51,035 nt of DNA from an uncultured Burkholderiales bacterium (GCA_903896615.1 CAITYM010000082.1:1-51035); one strand, 5' to 3'; counted from the first letter of the stretch, positions 16,781-25,706 are shown. The notes: a model not told the origin generated them from the sequence alone. Translations and numbers: made by a program.

Positions 16781-18424
16781 ATGAGTTCTACAGAACAACA
16801 GGGGGGGATGCCTAACACTGGATCGTCACCGTTAATCCCACCTTCAGCCAGTGCTGCGCAAACACCACAAGCTCCTCCTGCCCCTCCTGCTCCGTTAACA
16901 GGTACCCAACTTTTGATGGGAACCCTGGCTTTGTCACTAGCCACCTTCATGAATGTGTTGGACTCCTCCATTGCAAACGTTTCAATTCCTGCCATAGCCG
17001 GGGACTTGGGAGTCAGTCCCAACCAGGGTACGTGGGTCATCACCAGTTTTGGTGTTGCAAATGCGATCTCCGTTCCGTTAACGGGTTGGTTAACTCAGCG
17101 TTTTGGAGCGGTGAGACTTTTTACGACGAGTATTTTGTTATTTGTACTCGCCAGTTTTTTGTGTGGTTTTGCGCCTTCCTTAGAGTTGTTGGTAGTATTT
17201 CGGGTACTGCAAGGTTTGGTTGCGGGGCCCATGATTCCTTTATCTCAAACCCTTTTGTTAGCCAGCTATCCACCTGCAAAGGCGGGTACTGCTTTGGCGC
17301 TATGGGGAGTTACTACATTGGTTGCCCCTGTTGCAGGTCCGCTCTTGGGAGGATGGATAACGGATAACGTTTCTTGGCCGTGGATCTTTTATATCAACAT
17401 ACCGGTGGGTATATTCTCGGCCGCTTTGACGTGGAGTATCTACAAAAGCCGAGAGACCACGGTGCGTAAATTACCCATCGATACGGTTGGACTTACTCTG
17501 CTGGTCATCTGGGTAGGAGCGCTGCAGTTGATGCTTGATAAGGGTAAGGAGCTTGATTGGTTTTCATCCAATCTCATCGTAGGTTTAGCTTGTGTGGCGG
17601 GTGTATCTTTTGCAATTTTCTTGATTTGGGAATTAACGGAGGAGCATCCAGTTGTTGATCTTCGTTTGTTTGCAGGACGTAACTTTGCTTTTGGAGCCCT
17701 CACTTTATCTGTGGCCTATGGACTTTTCTTTGGCAACGTTGTGCTAATGCCATTATGGTTACAACAGTTCATGGGATATACAGCTACTTCAGCTGGCATG
17801 GCGCTTGCGCCAGTCGGTGTGTTCGCCATTTTGCTCACGCCTTTGGTTGGAAAGAAAGTCTCTTTATGGGATCCAAGGGTAATGGCTACTGGGGCTTTTA
17901 TCGTATTCGCCTTTGTGCTTTGGCTTAGATCGCAGTTTACAACTGATACTGATTTTTATCATATTTTGTTCCCAACGCTTTTGCAGGGGGCAGCTATGGC
18001 ATTTTTCTTTATTCCACTAACTACGCTAACACTGGCTGGGTTGCCACCCGCGCGCATTCCTGCTGCGGCTGGATTAAGTAATTTTGTCCGAATCATGGCG
18101 GGAGCCATGGGAACATCCATTGTGACGACTTTGTGGGAGAGTAGGGCGGCTTTGCACCACTCACACTTGAGTGAACCACTGAGTCAAGTTGAAGGAAATT
18201 TACCTTGGACTTTAAGTGCTATGCAAAATAGCGGCATGAGTATGAACCAGTCGCTTGTACAAATCAACCGAGTGGTGGATCAACAAGCCTTCACAAAAGC
18301 TGCAACTGATATATTTTTAGCTTCAGCAGTTTTGTTTATCTTGTTGATTGCAATGATTTGGCTTACCAAACGACCCAAGAAAATGGCTCCTAGTGTGGTA
18401 AATGATTCGGGGGGAGCTCACTAA
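16781..18424 (+). CDS. emrB: EmrB/QacA-type DHA2 multidrug MFS pump
   Basis: A 547-residue, 14-helix major facilitator of the DHA2 drug:H+ antiporter family. After a Pro/Ala-rich cytoplasmic head (about 1-40), the first helix carries LATFMNVLDSSIANVSIPAI with the family's acidic residue (the D1 signature). GWLTQRFGAVRLF matches the loop 2-3 motif A, and the GP-rich motif C segment GVTTLVAPVAGPLLGGWITD follows. Together with the adaptor and the NodT channel it forms a tripartite exporter spanning both membranes. The likely substrates are hydrophobic drugs or uncouplers by analogy, not from sequence. Confidence 0.93.
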   Translation: MSSTEQQGGMPNTGSSPLIPPSASAAQTPQAPPAPPAPLTGTQLLMGTLALSLATFMNVLDSSIANVSIPAIAGDLGVSPNQGTWVITSFGVANAISVPLTGWLTQRFGAVRLFTTSILLFVLASFLCGFAPSLELLVVFRVLQGLVAGPMIPLSQTLLLASYPPAKAGTALALWGVTTLVAPVAGPLLGGWITDNVSWPWIFYINIPVGIFSAALTWSIYKSRETTVRKLPIDTVGLTLLVIWVGALQLMLDKGKELDWFSSNLIVGLACVAGVSFAIFLIWELTEEHPVVDLRLFAGRNFAFGALTLSVAYGLFFGNVVLMPLWLQQFMGYTATSAGMALAPVGVFAILLTPLVGKKVSLWDPRVMATGAFIVFAFVLWLRSQFTTDTDFYHILFPTLLQGAAMAFFFIPLTTLTLAGLPPARIPAAAGLSNFVRIMAGAMGTSIVTTLWESRAALHHSHLSEPLSQVEGNLPWTLSAMQNSGMSMNQSLVQINRVVDQQAFTKAATDIFLASAVLFILLIAMIWLTKRPKKMAPSVVNDSGGAH

Positions 18425-18478
18425 GATTCGTTTTAAACTTGTGTTCAACGATTACACGCATTATTTTCAACTGCGTAT

Positions 18479-19318
18479 TTAGAAGGTCCCTGCGATTACG
18501 GTTTGCAATTCAGGCGTAATTTCAGGGAGTACACCGAACCAAGCTTGAAACGCAGGCCTAGCCTGGTTTAAGAGCATGCCAAGACCGTTAACAGTCGCAT
18601 TGCCTCGCATCTTAGCCTGCGCAAGGAGCTTGGTCTCAAGTGGAATATAGATCGCGTCTGAGACCAAAGCGGTGAGGGGTAATTCACTGAGATTTAGTTC
18701 AAGTTCGGATTGGCCGTGCATCCCCTGGCTAGTCGTATTGATTAACATTGCTACCCCGCTTAGCGCGTTAATTCGCTCATTCCAGTCAACTACTTGAACT
18801 TTAGGGCCAAACTCCTCAGCCAACTCCTCGGCTTTAGATTTCGTACGGTTGAGAAGTCTAATCTCTGTGGCTCCTTCGTTGATAAGACTTAAAACGATTG
18901 CACGCGCTGCTCCACCAGCCCCCAAAACTGTGATGGGCCCTGCATTTGCTTTCCAATCCGCTTTTGCATCCTTGATACTTTGGATATAGCCGTAGCCGTC
19001 GTTATTAAACCCGTGAAGGGCTCCATCAGATTGCACAACGATCGTGTTGATGGCCCCCATTTGTTTGGCAACGGGGTGCACCCAATCCATTGCCTTCATC
19101 GCCTCAACCTTATGGGGAATAGTCACGTTGCATCCTGCAAAGCCAAGTGCCTTGAGTCCTTTTAATGCATCATACAAATGGGTAGGTTCAACAGGCAACA
19201 AAACATAAGAGCCTTTAAGTTTGTACTGCGCGATCCAGTGGTTATGAATGACCGGGGATCTAGAGTGAGCAACTGGATGTCCCATCACACCTGCAAGAAT
19301 GAATTTTTCAGAAGACAA
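18479..19318 (-). CDS. aroE: shikimate dehydrogenase
   Basis: AroE reduces 3-dehydroshikimate to shikimate with NADPH in the aromatic amino-acid pathway. Visible features are the shikimate-binding S-R-S-P (residues 19-22), the catalytic pair Lys70 (NVTIPHK) and Asp107 (NNDGYG), and the NADP-binding GAGGAARAI near 134-142 followed by NRTKSKAEEL. The C-terminal segment NGLGMLLNQARPAFQAWFG is typical. The start is TTG at 19318, preceded by GAGGT at good distance. At 279 residues the length is normal. It is convergent with the pump gene and stands alone rather than in an aro operon. Confidence 0.96.
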   Translation of the reverse strand: MSSEKFILAGVMGHPVAHSRSPVIHNHWIAQYKLKGSYVLLPVEPTHLYDALKGLKALGFAGCNVTIPHKVEAMKAMDWVHPVAKQMGAINTIVVQSDGALHGFNNDGYGYIQSIKDAKADWKANAGPITVLGAGGAARAIVLSLINEGATEIRLLNRTKSKAEELAEEFGPKVQVVDWNERINALSGVAMLINTTSQGMHGQSELELNLSELPLTALVSDAIYIPLETKLLAQAKMRGNATVNGLGMLLNQARPAFQAWFGVLPEITPELQTVIAGTF

Positions 19319-19376
19319 ATCAATACCTCATTTAGATAATTGCTAGGGGTGATGTGTTTAATGGAGGTTTGCGTGA

Positions 19377-19393
19377 GCCTCTTTAAAGGAGGC
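19377..19393 (-). terminator. short hairpin after small secreted gene
   Basis: Reading the minus strand, GCCTC and GAGGC arms enclose a 7-base loop (CTTTAAA) just downstream of the stop of the 133-residue gene at 19403. There is no long T-run, so it is a weak terminator candidate. Confidence 0.3.
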
Positions 19394-19402
19394 CTTCAGT
19401 CA

Positions 19403-19804
19403 TTAGTGAGGAGTCTGAGTTTTTATCGAACCAGTGGAGCTGTAAGTAATGCTGCCTTGATTGTTTGAAGGCCCGCCCGCAGAGGAAGTTGTATCGTATC
19501 CTGGATTTACAGGTCTTTCAGCTTGTAATTTTTTACTTGCAGCTAGCCCGGTATTTTGATTATTGGTCGAGCCCATTGCACCACTGGAATTAATTGGAAA
19601 AGTAACGATCACGTTGGGTTGTAATTTTTGAGCGTTATTATTTGTATTGCCAGTACCAGTACCAGTACCATTGCCTATCGTGTAATTTGGCAAGGGTGAT
19701 TGATTCTGGTTTCTATTTTGGATATTGGGATAGGTCTGAGCAAATGAGAATTGGCAAAGTGTGACAACGCAAATTGAAATCGCTATTTCTTTTAAAGACA
19801 TCAT
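19403..19804 (-). CDS. small exported Asn/Gln/Ser/Gly-rich protein
   Basis: A 133-residue protein with a clear signal peptide (about 1-22, MMSLKEIAISICVVTLCQFS then FAQ). The mature chain is low in complexity, dominated by Asn, Gln, Ser, Thr and Gly with a GTGTGTGN stretch, and shows no cysteine and no recognisable domain. It is probably disordered in the periplasm or at the surface. I do not recognise a family. Codon use looks like its neighbours. It lies between aroE and the glutathione peroxidase gene on the same strand, with a 53-base gap to the latter. Confidence 0.65.
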   Translation of the reverse strand: MMSLKEIAISICVVTLCQFSFAQTYPNIQNRNQNQSPLPNYTIGNGTGTGTGNTNNNAQKLQPNVIVTFPINSSGAMGSTNNQNTGLAASKKLQAERPVNPGYDTTSSAGGPSNNQGSITYSSTGSIKTQTPH

Positions 19805-19857
19805 AATTCCCGCTAGTGTTTTGGTAGAGTTGCCTGGTTAGATTCAGTTCCCTAAGC

Positions 19858-20331
19858 TTATATTATTTTAATTAAATCATCCTTGATTTTAGAAATCGCA
19901 TCATTTGATCCGTAGCGAATTATTTGCTCACCTGTTTTATCGACCAAAAACTTTGTGAAATTCCACTTAATCGACTCGGTTCCCAAAATGCCTGGAGCTC
20001 GCGACTTAAGGAAATTAAAAAGTGGGTGGGCCGAATCCCCGTTCACATCTGTTTTCTCAAACAGTTGAAAATCAACGCCGTAGTTCATTTCACAAAATGA
20101 AGCAATTTGATCTCCTGTGCCTGGCTCTTGCCCACCAAATTGATTGCACGGGAAGGCCAAGATCTCAAAACCGCGATCCTTAAATTCCTCATATAACTTT
20201 TGCAAATCCTTGTATTGAGGCGTAAAGCCACAGTTAGATGCAACGTTAACGATCAGTAAAGTCTTACCTTCATAGTCATTGAGACTCTGTTTTTTGGAGT
20301 CAATGGTTGTTAGTTCAATTTGAGGTAGCAA
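19858..20331 (-). CDS. glutathione peroxidase-family thiol peroxidase
   Basis: A 157-residue GPx-family enzyme that reduces hydroperoxides. The peroxidatic residue is Cys34 (VASNCGFTPQY), not selenocysteine. The rest of the catalytic set is visible as Gln68 (FGGQEPG) and Trp123-Asn124 (KWNFTKF). A further cysteine at residue 80 (SFCEMNYG) sits where many bacterial and plant enzymes keep the resolving cysteine, suggesting that thioredoxin, not glutathione, is the real reductant. No signal peptide is seen, so it is cytoplasmic. The start is TTG at 20331 with AGGAG eight bases upstream. The REC/HD-GYP gene ends its coding region 24 bases upstream. Confidence 0.93.
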   Translation of the reverse strand: MLPQIELTTIDSKKQSLNDYEGKTLLIVNVASNCGFTPQYKDLQKLYEEFKDRGFEILAFPCNQFGGQEPGTGDQIASFCEMNYGVDFQLFEKTDVNGDSAHPLFNFLKSRAPGILGTESIKWNFTKFLVDKTGEQIIRYGSNDAISKIKDDLIKII

Positions 20332-20355
20332 TTGCAGACTCCTGTAAAGAAACTC

Positions 20356-21876
20356 TTAAATAATGGGGAAGTACCAGGCCGATTCCGTATCCGACCAAAC
20401 AAACTTATGGCTCTTTAGCCAGTCCGCGAGTTTGTCGTTTTCATTGAATTTTTTCATTCCCTCAAAGACCCATAAAAAACCATTTGGCTGATCTCTAAGG
20501 TCTTTGATCACAGCATTGGGGAATTGTTTTAAGAATTTTGAAAATTCTTGATAAGTCGGACCCGTCATTAAATCAGAACCAACTTTGGAGTTCTTAGTTG
20601 GTGCGGGTGAGGCTTTGTCAGCGAACCGCTTTGTTGGAGCGTCCATCACTTCATCTTCATTCAAAGAACTATTTTTCGAATTGTTTGTTGAACTTCCCCC
20701 CCCGCTTATCGATACAGGGTTATTTTGTCCAAGCAGAGCGTTAAAAAATAGCTTCGTCACTTCAGGACAGAAATATTTTCCACTTAAACTGGCAATCGTT
20801 TTTAGTGCTTTATCTTTATCTAAAGGCGCTTTGGTCACGTCCCCGCTTAGTAATTCTTCGTAGGTCTCAACGATAGATATGATTCGTGCGCCAACTGGGA
20901 TTTGATCCCCCGCGAGTCCATCAGGAAATCCATTACCGTCAAAACGCTCATGATGTCCTCGTATCATCGCCGAAACATCAGCCATATCATCTAATGCGAT
21001 CAAACACGTAGCGCCCAAGGATGGGTGGCTTTTATAAAGTTCTAAATCGCTAACAGGTAACTCTGCAATATTGGTTCTAAGTACACGATCAGACATACCT
21101 ATTTTGCCGATGTCATGTAGCAGTCCGGCAATGAATATTTCTTGCACATGCTTATCATCAAACTTAGCGAGTTTGGCCATTTGCATGCTGAGAAAAGCAA
21201 CCTTACGCGAGTGAACTAAAAGGTTCGGCTTTCGCAGGTCTAATAAATTTGAGAATGCTTTGATTGAGGAAATGTAAGATCCACGCAACTTGCCGTTGGC
21301 TTCGCTTAAATGCTCCGTTCTCTCTTTTACTTTCTCCTCAAGCTCGGCATTTTGTTTGCGGGTGAGCTCTAAAAGTCTCTCCCTCTCTAATCTTAATTCT
21401 GCGAATTCGAGTGCTGATTTAACCGTTGCGCACAGCTCCTCATCCACCCAGGGTTTTGATAAATAGCGGTAAATCTCACCTTGATTGACAGCTGCAATTG
21501 CGCTCGTTGTGTCCGAATACCCAGTGAGCAAAATGCGCACCGTCTCCGGCCAGCGTGCCCGCGCAGCTTCAAAAAACTGCGCTCCATCCATATTGGGCAT
21601 ACGCATATCTGAGACGATGACGTCGATATTTTGCTTGGCTAAAATCTCCAAAGCTTGTGCGCCGCTCTCAGCGGTTGTAACTTTGTATCCTACAAGGCTG
21701 AACATTCTGCGAAGTGATGACAAAATATTCGCCTCATCGTCGACACACAAAATACTGTATTGATTTGGCTGTTTCATTGATTGTGTTGAGGTAGGTGAAG
21801 CTGGACTGCTCGTAAGCGTAAACCACTCTTTAAGTTCAGTAAAGAAGGGACCTCGGGTCTGGCGTTCATTAACCAA
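20356..21876 (-). CDS. response regulator with HD-GYP-type phosphodiesterase domain
   Basis: A 506-residue protein in the RpfG class. It has a receiver domain (about 40-160: acidic pocket Asp46-Asp47, phosphoacceptor Asp90, Lys141), a coiled linker (160-200), an HD-GYP domain (about 205-385) and an unrecognised C-terminal domain (about 430-506). HD-GYP proteins hydrolyse cyclic di-GMP. His254-Asp255 (HDIGKI), His284 and His308-His309 are kept, but the GYP motif reads GFP (316-318) and the usual later D-x-Y-D is E-T-Y-E. The reading frame opens at TTG 21876; an ATG at 21777 (MKQPNQYSILCVDD) would give a conventional receiver N-terminus and may be the true start. No partner kinase is adjacent. 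Confidence 0.9.
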   Translation of the reverse strand: MVNERQTRGPFFTELKEWFTLTSSPASPTSTQSMKQPNQYSILCVDDEANILSSLRRMFSLVGYKVTTAESGAQALEILAKQNIDVIVSDMRMPNMDGAQFFEAARARWPETVRILLTGYSDTTSAIAAVNQGEIYRYLSKPWVDEELCATVKSALEFAELRLERERLLELTRKQNAELEEKVKERTEHLSEANGKLRGSYISSIKAFSNLLDLRKPNLLVHSRKVAFLSMQMAKLAKFDDKHVQEIFIAGLLHDIGKIGMSDRVLRTNIAELPVSDLELYKSHPSLGATCLIALDDMADVSAMIRGHHERFDGNGFPDGLAGDQIPVGARIISIVETYEELLSGDVTKAPLDKDKALKTIASLSGKYFCPEVTKLFFNALLGQNNPVSISGGGSSTNNSKNSSLNEDEVMDAPTKRFADKASPAPTKNSKVGSDLMTGPTYQEFSKFLKQFPNAVIKDLRDQPNGFLWVFEGMKKFNENDKLADWLKSHKFVWSDTESAWYFPII

Positions 21877-22020
21877 AGCAGCTTAGGCAATGAATGTCAG
21901 CCATTTGAATGTTAAGCCATTCTACTGGAGCCTTACTGTCTCTGACAATCTCCCCACTGGTGTAACCCTAGTGACAACCAGGTTCTGGGAAAAGAGGTAA
22001 GATTTAGACTCAGTATACGG

Positions 22021-22048
22021 GTGAGATGTAACAACTTTTACACCTCAC
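22021..22048. promoter_or_regulatory. near-perfect inverted repeat upstream of MFS gene
   Basis: Eleven-base arms GTGAGATGTAA and TTACACCTCAC, matching at 10 of 11 positions, surround a 6-base centre. The site lies about 100 bases before the GTG start of the MFS gene and 145 bases before the divergent HD-GYP gene. It could be an operator for either gene or an RNA hairpin. Confidence 0.45.
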
Positions 22049-22055
22049 GCCCAGT

Positions 22056-22083
22056 GCCAAGTGCCAAGTGCCAAGTGCCAAGT
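22056..22083. repeat. four tandem copies of GCCAAGT
   Basis: Four exact 7-base units lie head to tail, flanked on both sides by CCCAGTG. They start eight bases after the inverted repeat at 22021-22048. The array looks like slippage-prone DNA in a divergent promoter region, where a change in copy number could alter spacing. Confidence 0.75.
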
Positions 22084-22147
22084 TCCCAGTGCACTTTGTT
22101 GATTCTTTATGAGTCATTTTTGCCCACCCCTGCCTGACTTTCTCTAA

Positions 22148-23536
22148 GTGCTTGACTCCTCCAATATTCAAACTCCCAAACGCGCACAAGACGACATCGA
22201 CACTCGAGCGCTTTTAGCTGTATTACTTGCTGTAGCACTAAGCGCCTTAGATACTGCCATTGCCAACACTGCGCTACCCACCATCGGTGCTGATTTGAAT
22301 GCCCCTGCGTCCGCCTCCATTTGGGTGATCAATGCTTACCAACTCAGTATTGTTGCTTCGCTCTTACCTCTCGCGGCTTTAGGCGACTTGTGGGGGCCAC
22401 GACGAGTATTTTTACTGGGACTTGGGGTTTTTACGATTTTTTCATTGGCCTGTGCTTTGTCGCTTGACTTGCAAACACTTGCTATATGTAGGTGGGGACA
22501 AGGCTTTGGTGCAGCAGGCATTATGAGTGTCAATATTGCTTTGATTCGCGTGCTATTTCCAAAAGAGCGCCTGGGCAGGGGGGTAGGTTTTAATGCTTTA
22601 GTTGTTGGAGTTTCCTCAGCCCTTGGTCCAACAGTTGCTTCGTTGGTTTTATTGGTCGCTCCCTGGCAGTGGCTCTTTGGACTTAACGTGCCGCTCGGTA
22701 TTTTGGCCTTTTTCTTTGCATGGCCTGCCATTCCTCGCAGGTCCAAGGACTTAGTGGCCGGCGCCCAAGCTGCCACTTTTGACCCCCTCTCAGCTTTAGC
22801 CACATCGGCGACTTTTGGTTGCTTTATTTATGCCTTGACAGCAGCCGCGCAAAGGCAAGAGCTCATACAACTAATCCCATTTGTGGTGCTGGGCGGGGCA
22901 TCACTTTACTTTTTGTTAAGGCGACAAAATGGCCACCCCGCTCCAATGCTTCCGGTGGATTTGTTAAGTAGGCCTATGTTTGCTTTATCAACACTCACAT
23001 CCATCACTTCCTTTGCCGCTCAGGGTTTGGCATTTGTTGCTTTGCCCTTTTATTTTGAGCAAACGCTACACCGAGACTCCGTTGAAACTGGTTTTTTGAT
23101 TACAACTTGGCCCGTACTTGTATCTATTGCTGCTCCCATTGCCGGCAGACTATCAGATAAATATCCGCCTGGGTTATTAGGAGGCGTAGGCCTAAGCGTG
23201 CTTTGTATCGGATTTGTCTTACTATCGCTATTGCCAAGCAATCCCAGTGTCTTACATATTTTGGTTTGCATGGCAATATGTGGTGTAGGGTTTGGTGGTT
23301 TTCAGTCTCCAAACCTGAAGGCTATTATGTCCAGTGCACCTCCCCACCGAAGTGGAGGCGCAAGTGGTGTCATTGCAATGGGAAGATTGATCGGACAAAC
23401 CACTGGTGCTGCTGTGGTGGCCCTGTGTCTAGGATTATTTACCGGATCCGAAGGCCCTTTGGTTGCCCTGGCTATTGGGGCAGCTTTTTCTGGCTTAGCC
23501 GCAGTTGCTAGTTTTGCACGCCTGTGGGTTAAGTGA
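22148..23536 (+). CDS. DHA2-type MFS transporter
   Basis: A 462-residue, 14-helix drug:H+ antiporter-type transporter, the second of this family in the window and clearly different from the emrB-like one. The first helix has LDTAIANTALPTI, loop 2-3 has LGDLWGPRRVFLLG (motif A), and GVSSALGPTVASLVL matches motif C. The reading frame starts at GTG 22148 with no obvious ribosome site. It stands alone, without an adaptor or channel gene, so it probably works as a single-component inner-membrane exporter (SmvA/QacA-like). The upstream region carries an inverted repeat and a heptamer array. Confidence 0.88.
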   Translation: MLDSSNIQTPKRAQDDIDTRALLAVLLAVALSALDTAIANTALPTIGADLNAPASASIWVINAYQLSIVASLLPLAALGDLWGPRRVFLLGLGVFTIFSLACALSLDLQTLAICRWGQGFGAAGIMSVNIALIRVLFPKERLGRGVGFNALVVGVSSALGPTVASLVLLVAPWQWLFGLNVPLGILAFFFAWPAIPRRSKDLVAGAQAATFDPLSALATSATFGCFIYALTAAAQRQELIQLIPFVVLGGASLYFLLRRQNGHPAPMLPVDLLSRPMFALSTLTSITSFAAQGLAFVALPFYFEQTLHRDSVETGFLITTWPVLVSIAAPIAGRLSDKYPPGLLGGVGLSVLCIGFVLLSLLPSNPSVLHILVCMAICGVGFGGFQSPNLKAIMSSAPPHRSGGASGVIAMGRLIGQTTGAAVVALCLGLFTGSEGPLVALAIGAAFSGLAAVASFARLWVK

Positions 23537-23566
23537 AGCTAGATTGCTTGTTGTTAACTTACTAGT

Positions 23567-23641
23567 TGGTCCCGCCGACAGGAATCGAACCTGTATCCCA
23601 CGCTTAGGAGGCATGTGCACTATCCATTGTGCTACGGCGAG
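23567..23641 (-). tRNA. tRNA-Arg(CCU)
   Basis: The minus strand gives acceptor arms CTCGCCG and CGGCGGG (one U-G pair), discriminator A and encoded CCA (23567-23569). The D stem is GCAC/GTGC. The anticodon stem CATGC/GCGTG has loop CTCCTAA, giving anticodon CCU for AGG codons. The T arm is ACAGG-TTCGATT-CCTGT. Length is 75 bases with CCA. Confidence 0.94.
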
Positions 23642-23722
23642 TGTGTTATTCATCAAGCTAAATTTACCAAAAAATTACTAGGCATCTACAGTGCAATTGA
23701 CACCAAAACTTTTTGAAATGTA

Positions 23723-23738
23723 TTACCTATTAAGGTAA
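23723..23738. repeat. short inverted repeat TTACCT/AGGTAA
   Basis: Perfect 6-base arms with a 4-base centre lie in the 235-base gap between tRNA-Arg and the VWA gene. I see no gene in that gap. The function of this dyad is unknown. Confidence 0.3.
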
Positions 23739-23876
23739 CCATCAACCCAGTATTCTAAGACGGTTCCTGCGGTTTACTAAACATTAATAGACGTACACGG
23801 GCAGTTTAGGGCGGCTTTTTTGGATTAACAAAGAAAATTTATTCTTAGATCGCAGTTACCTTTTGCATATTACCCA

Positions 23877-25094
23877 TCATTTACTGAGACTTCGCATCGC
23901 CTCTTCTAGTCCTTTTAGATTAAGCGTATACATATTGTGGGCAATCAGATTTTGAATCATTGCAATACTTTGCCTGTATTGCCAAACGCCTTGGGGTTCA
24001 GGATTAATCCAAGCAAATTTTGGATAAGCATTCGTAAGCCTTTGAATCCAAACTGCACCGGGCTCTTCGTTGTTGTACTCCACGCTACCCCCAGGTTGAA
24101 CAATTTCATAGGGACTCATCGTTGCATCGCCCACAAAAATTAATTTATGGTCTTTGTTGTATTTTCGGATGATGTCCCAAGTTGGGAATTTTTCTGCGTA
24201 GCGCCGTTTGTTGTTTTTCCATAAATAATCATATACACAGTTATGAAAATAAAAGAACTCTAAATGTTTGAATTCTGTTTTAACGGCCGAGAAAAGCTCC
24301 TCAACTCTCGCAACATGTTCATCCATGGTTCCCCCGATGTCCATAAGAAGGAGTAATTTCACGTTATTGCGTCGTTCTGGGACCATCTTGATGTCCAAAT
24401 AACCGGCGTTTACAGCGGTTGAGCGGATAGTATCGTGAATGTCTAGTTCTTCAGCAGCACCTGCGCGGGCAAATTTTCTTAGCCGTCGCAGCGCAACTTT
24501 AATATTCCTAGTCCCCAACTCCACACTATCGTCATAGTCTTTGTACTGCCTTTGTTCCCAAACCTTCACAGCACTTCTTTGTTGGCTTTTTCCTCCAATC
24601 CGAATGCCCCGCGGATTAACGCCCGAGTGTCCAAAGGGTGATGTTCCCCCAGTTCCGATCCATTTACTGCCGCCTTCGTGTCTTTCTTTTTGATCCTCCA
24701 GACGCTTTTGAAGCGTCTTCATGAGCTCATCCCAATCCATACTTTTGAGTGCGGCAATTTGTTCGGGTGAAAATTCCCGCTCCAACGTCTTTCTCAGCCA
24801 ATCAAGCGGGACCTTTGCCATCCATTCGCTCAAAGAATCTACTCCCCTGAAGTAAGCTGCAAAGGCTTTGTCAAATTTGTCATAATTTTTCTCATCTTTA
24901 ATGAGCGACATTCGACTTAAATAATAGAAATCATCCAAGCTGTATCCGCTTTGTCCCTCCCCCTCCTCACTTTTAGGGTACTGGGTTCCCGGACCAACAA
25001 CTCCGGCTTCTAAACTTTTCAACAAGCTTAGGAACTCCGATACAGAGACCGGCAGCTGAGCGTTGCGCAGTGAGTAAAAGAATTCAATCAACAT
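23877..25094 (-). CDS. CoxE-like VWA-domain protein
   Basis: A 405-residue cytoplasmic protein with a charged helical N-terminal half (about 1-230) and a C-terminal von Willebrand A domain (about 243-405). The MIDAS-like loop reads LLLMDIGGTMDEH, Asp252-x-Gly254-x-Thr256, so the first serine of the canonical D-x-S-x-S is a glycine, as is common in this family. MoxR ATPases with CoxE-type VWA proteins act as paired chaperones for metallocofactor insertion or complex assembly. The MoxR gene lies upstream on the same strand, with a GNAT gene between them, so the trio is probably one operon. The client is not identifiable here. Confidence 0.88.
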   Translation of the reverse strand: MLIEFFYSLRNAQLPVSVSEFLSLLKSLEAGVVGPGTQYPKSEEGEGQSGYSLDDFYYLSRMSLIKDEKNYDKFDKAFAAYFRGVDSLSEWMAKVPLDWLRKTLEREFSPEQIAALKSMDWDELMKTLQKRLEDQKERHEGGSKWIGTGGTSPFGHSGVNPRGIRIGGKSQQRSAVKVWEQRQYKDYDDSVELGTRNIKVALRRLRKFARAGAAEELDIHDTIRSTAVNAGYLDIKMVPERRNNVKLLLLMDIGGTMDEHVARVEELFSAVKTEFKHLEFFYFHNCVYDYLWKNNKRRYAEKFPTWDIIRKYNKDHKLIFVGDATMSPYEIVQPGGSVEYNNEEPGAVWIQRLTNAYPKFAWINPEPQGVWQYRQSIAMIQNLIAHNMYTLNLKGLEEAMRSLSK

Positions 25095-25115
25095 AGGTGC
25101 TACAAAGGCTTGAAT

Positions 25116-25706
25116 TTAATGCTTGGACTGCAAATGGATAAGATTTGACTGAACACTTGGCCATTCAGCGCGTGTGATGCTGTAAACACAGGTGTCCCTC
25201 AGGCTAGCGTCTGGCATGATTTGATGTGATCTCAAAATACCGTCTAGCTTTGCGCCGAGACGCTCGATGGCACGTCTGCTTTGAAAGTTCATAAAGTGAG
25301 TACGAAATTCGACTGCTACGCATCCGAACTCCTCGAAAGCGTGTCTAAGCATTAAATACTTCATTTGTGTGTTGATGCCGCTTCGCTGGGACGCGCGAGC
25401 AAGCCAAGTCGAACCAATCTCTAAGCGTTTGTGTTTGACTTCTATGTGCATAAAAGTAGTCATCCCACATAAGCAGTTCCGCTCTTTGTCCCAGACGCTA
25501 AAGGGAATCATAGAGCCGATGCTTTTTAGTGCTAGTCGCCTACGAATTTCTTCGTCAATTTGATCTGCAGAGGGAATCACTGTGTACCAAATCTTGTGGA
25601 GTTCCTCTTTTTGAAGTAGTTCCTTGAACGCGGCGCTGTGCTCATGGCTGAGCGGCAATAATTTAATGCGCTCTCCCTCTAGACTCTGCACTTGAAGGGT
25701 ATTCAT
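25116..25706 (-). CDS. GNAT-family N-acetyltransferase, RimJ/RimL-like
   Basis: A 196-residue acetyltransferase of the RimJ/RimL-like group, which transfers acetyl from acetyl-CoA to protein N-termini or small amines. N-terminal VQSLEGERIKLLPLSHEHSA, the central GSTWLARASQRSGINTQMKY (the region that holds the acetyl-CoA pyrophosphate loop) and FMNFQSRRAIERLGAKLDGI (helix near the end) are the family's usual segments. It sits between the MoxR ATPase and VWA genes, with gaps of 47 and 21 bases. A role in modifying their client or themselves is possible but is inference. Confidence 0.85.
   Translation of the reverse strand: MNTLQVQSLEGERIKLLPLSHEHSAAFKELLQKEELHKIWYTVIPSADQIDEEIRRRLALKSIGSMIPFSVWDKERNCLCGMTTFMHIEVKHKRLEIGSTWLARASQRSGINTQMKYLMLRHAFEEFGCVAVEFRTHFMNFQSRRAIERLGAKLDGILRSHQIMPDASLRDTCVYSITRAEWPSVQSNLIHLQSKH

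Noticed and set aside
22336-22803. 155-codon minus-strand frame
   Set aside because: Opposite a clear 14-helix transporter gene; basic, low-complexity composition typical of a shadow of hydrophobic codons.
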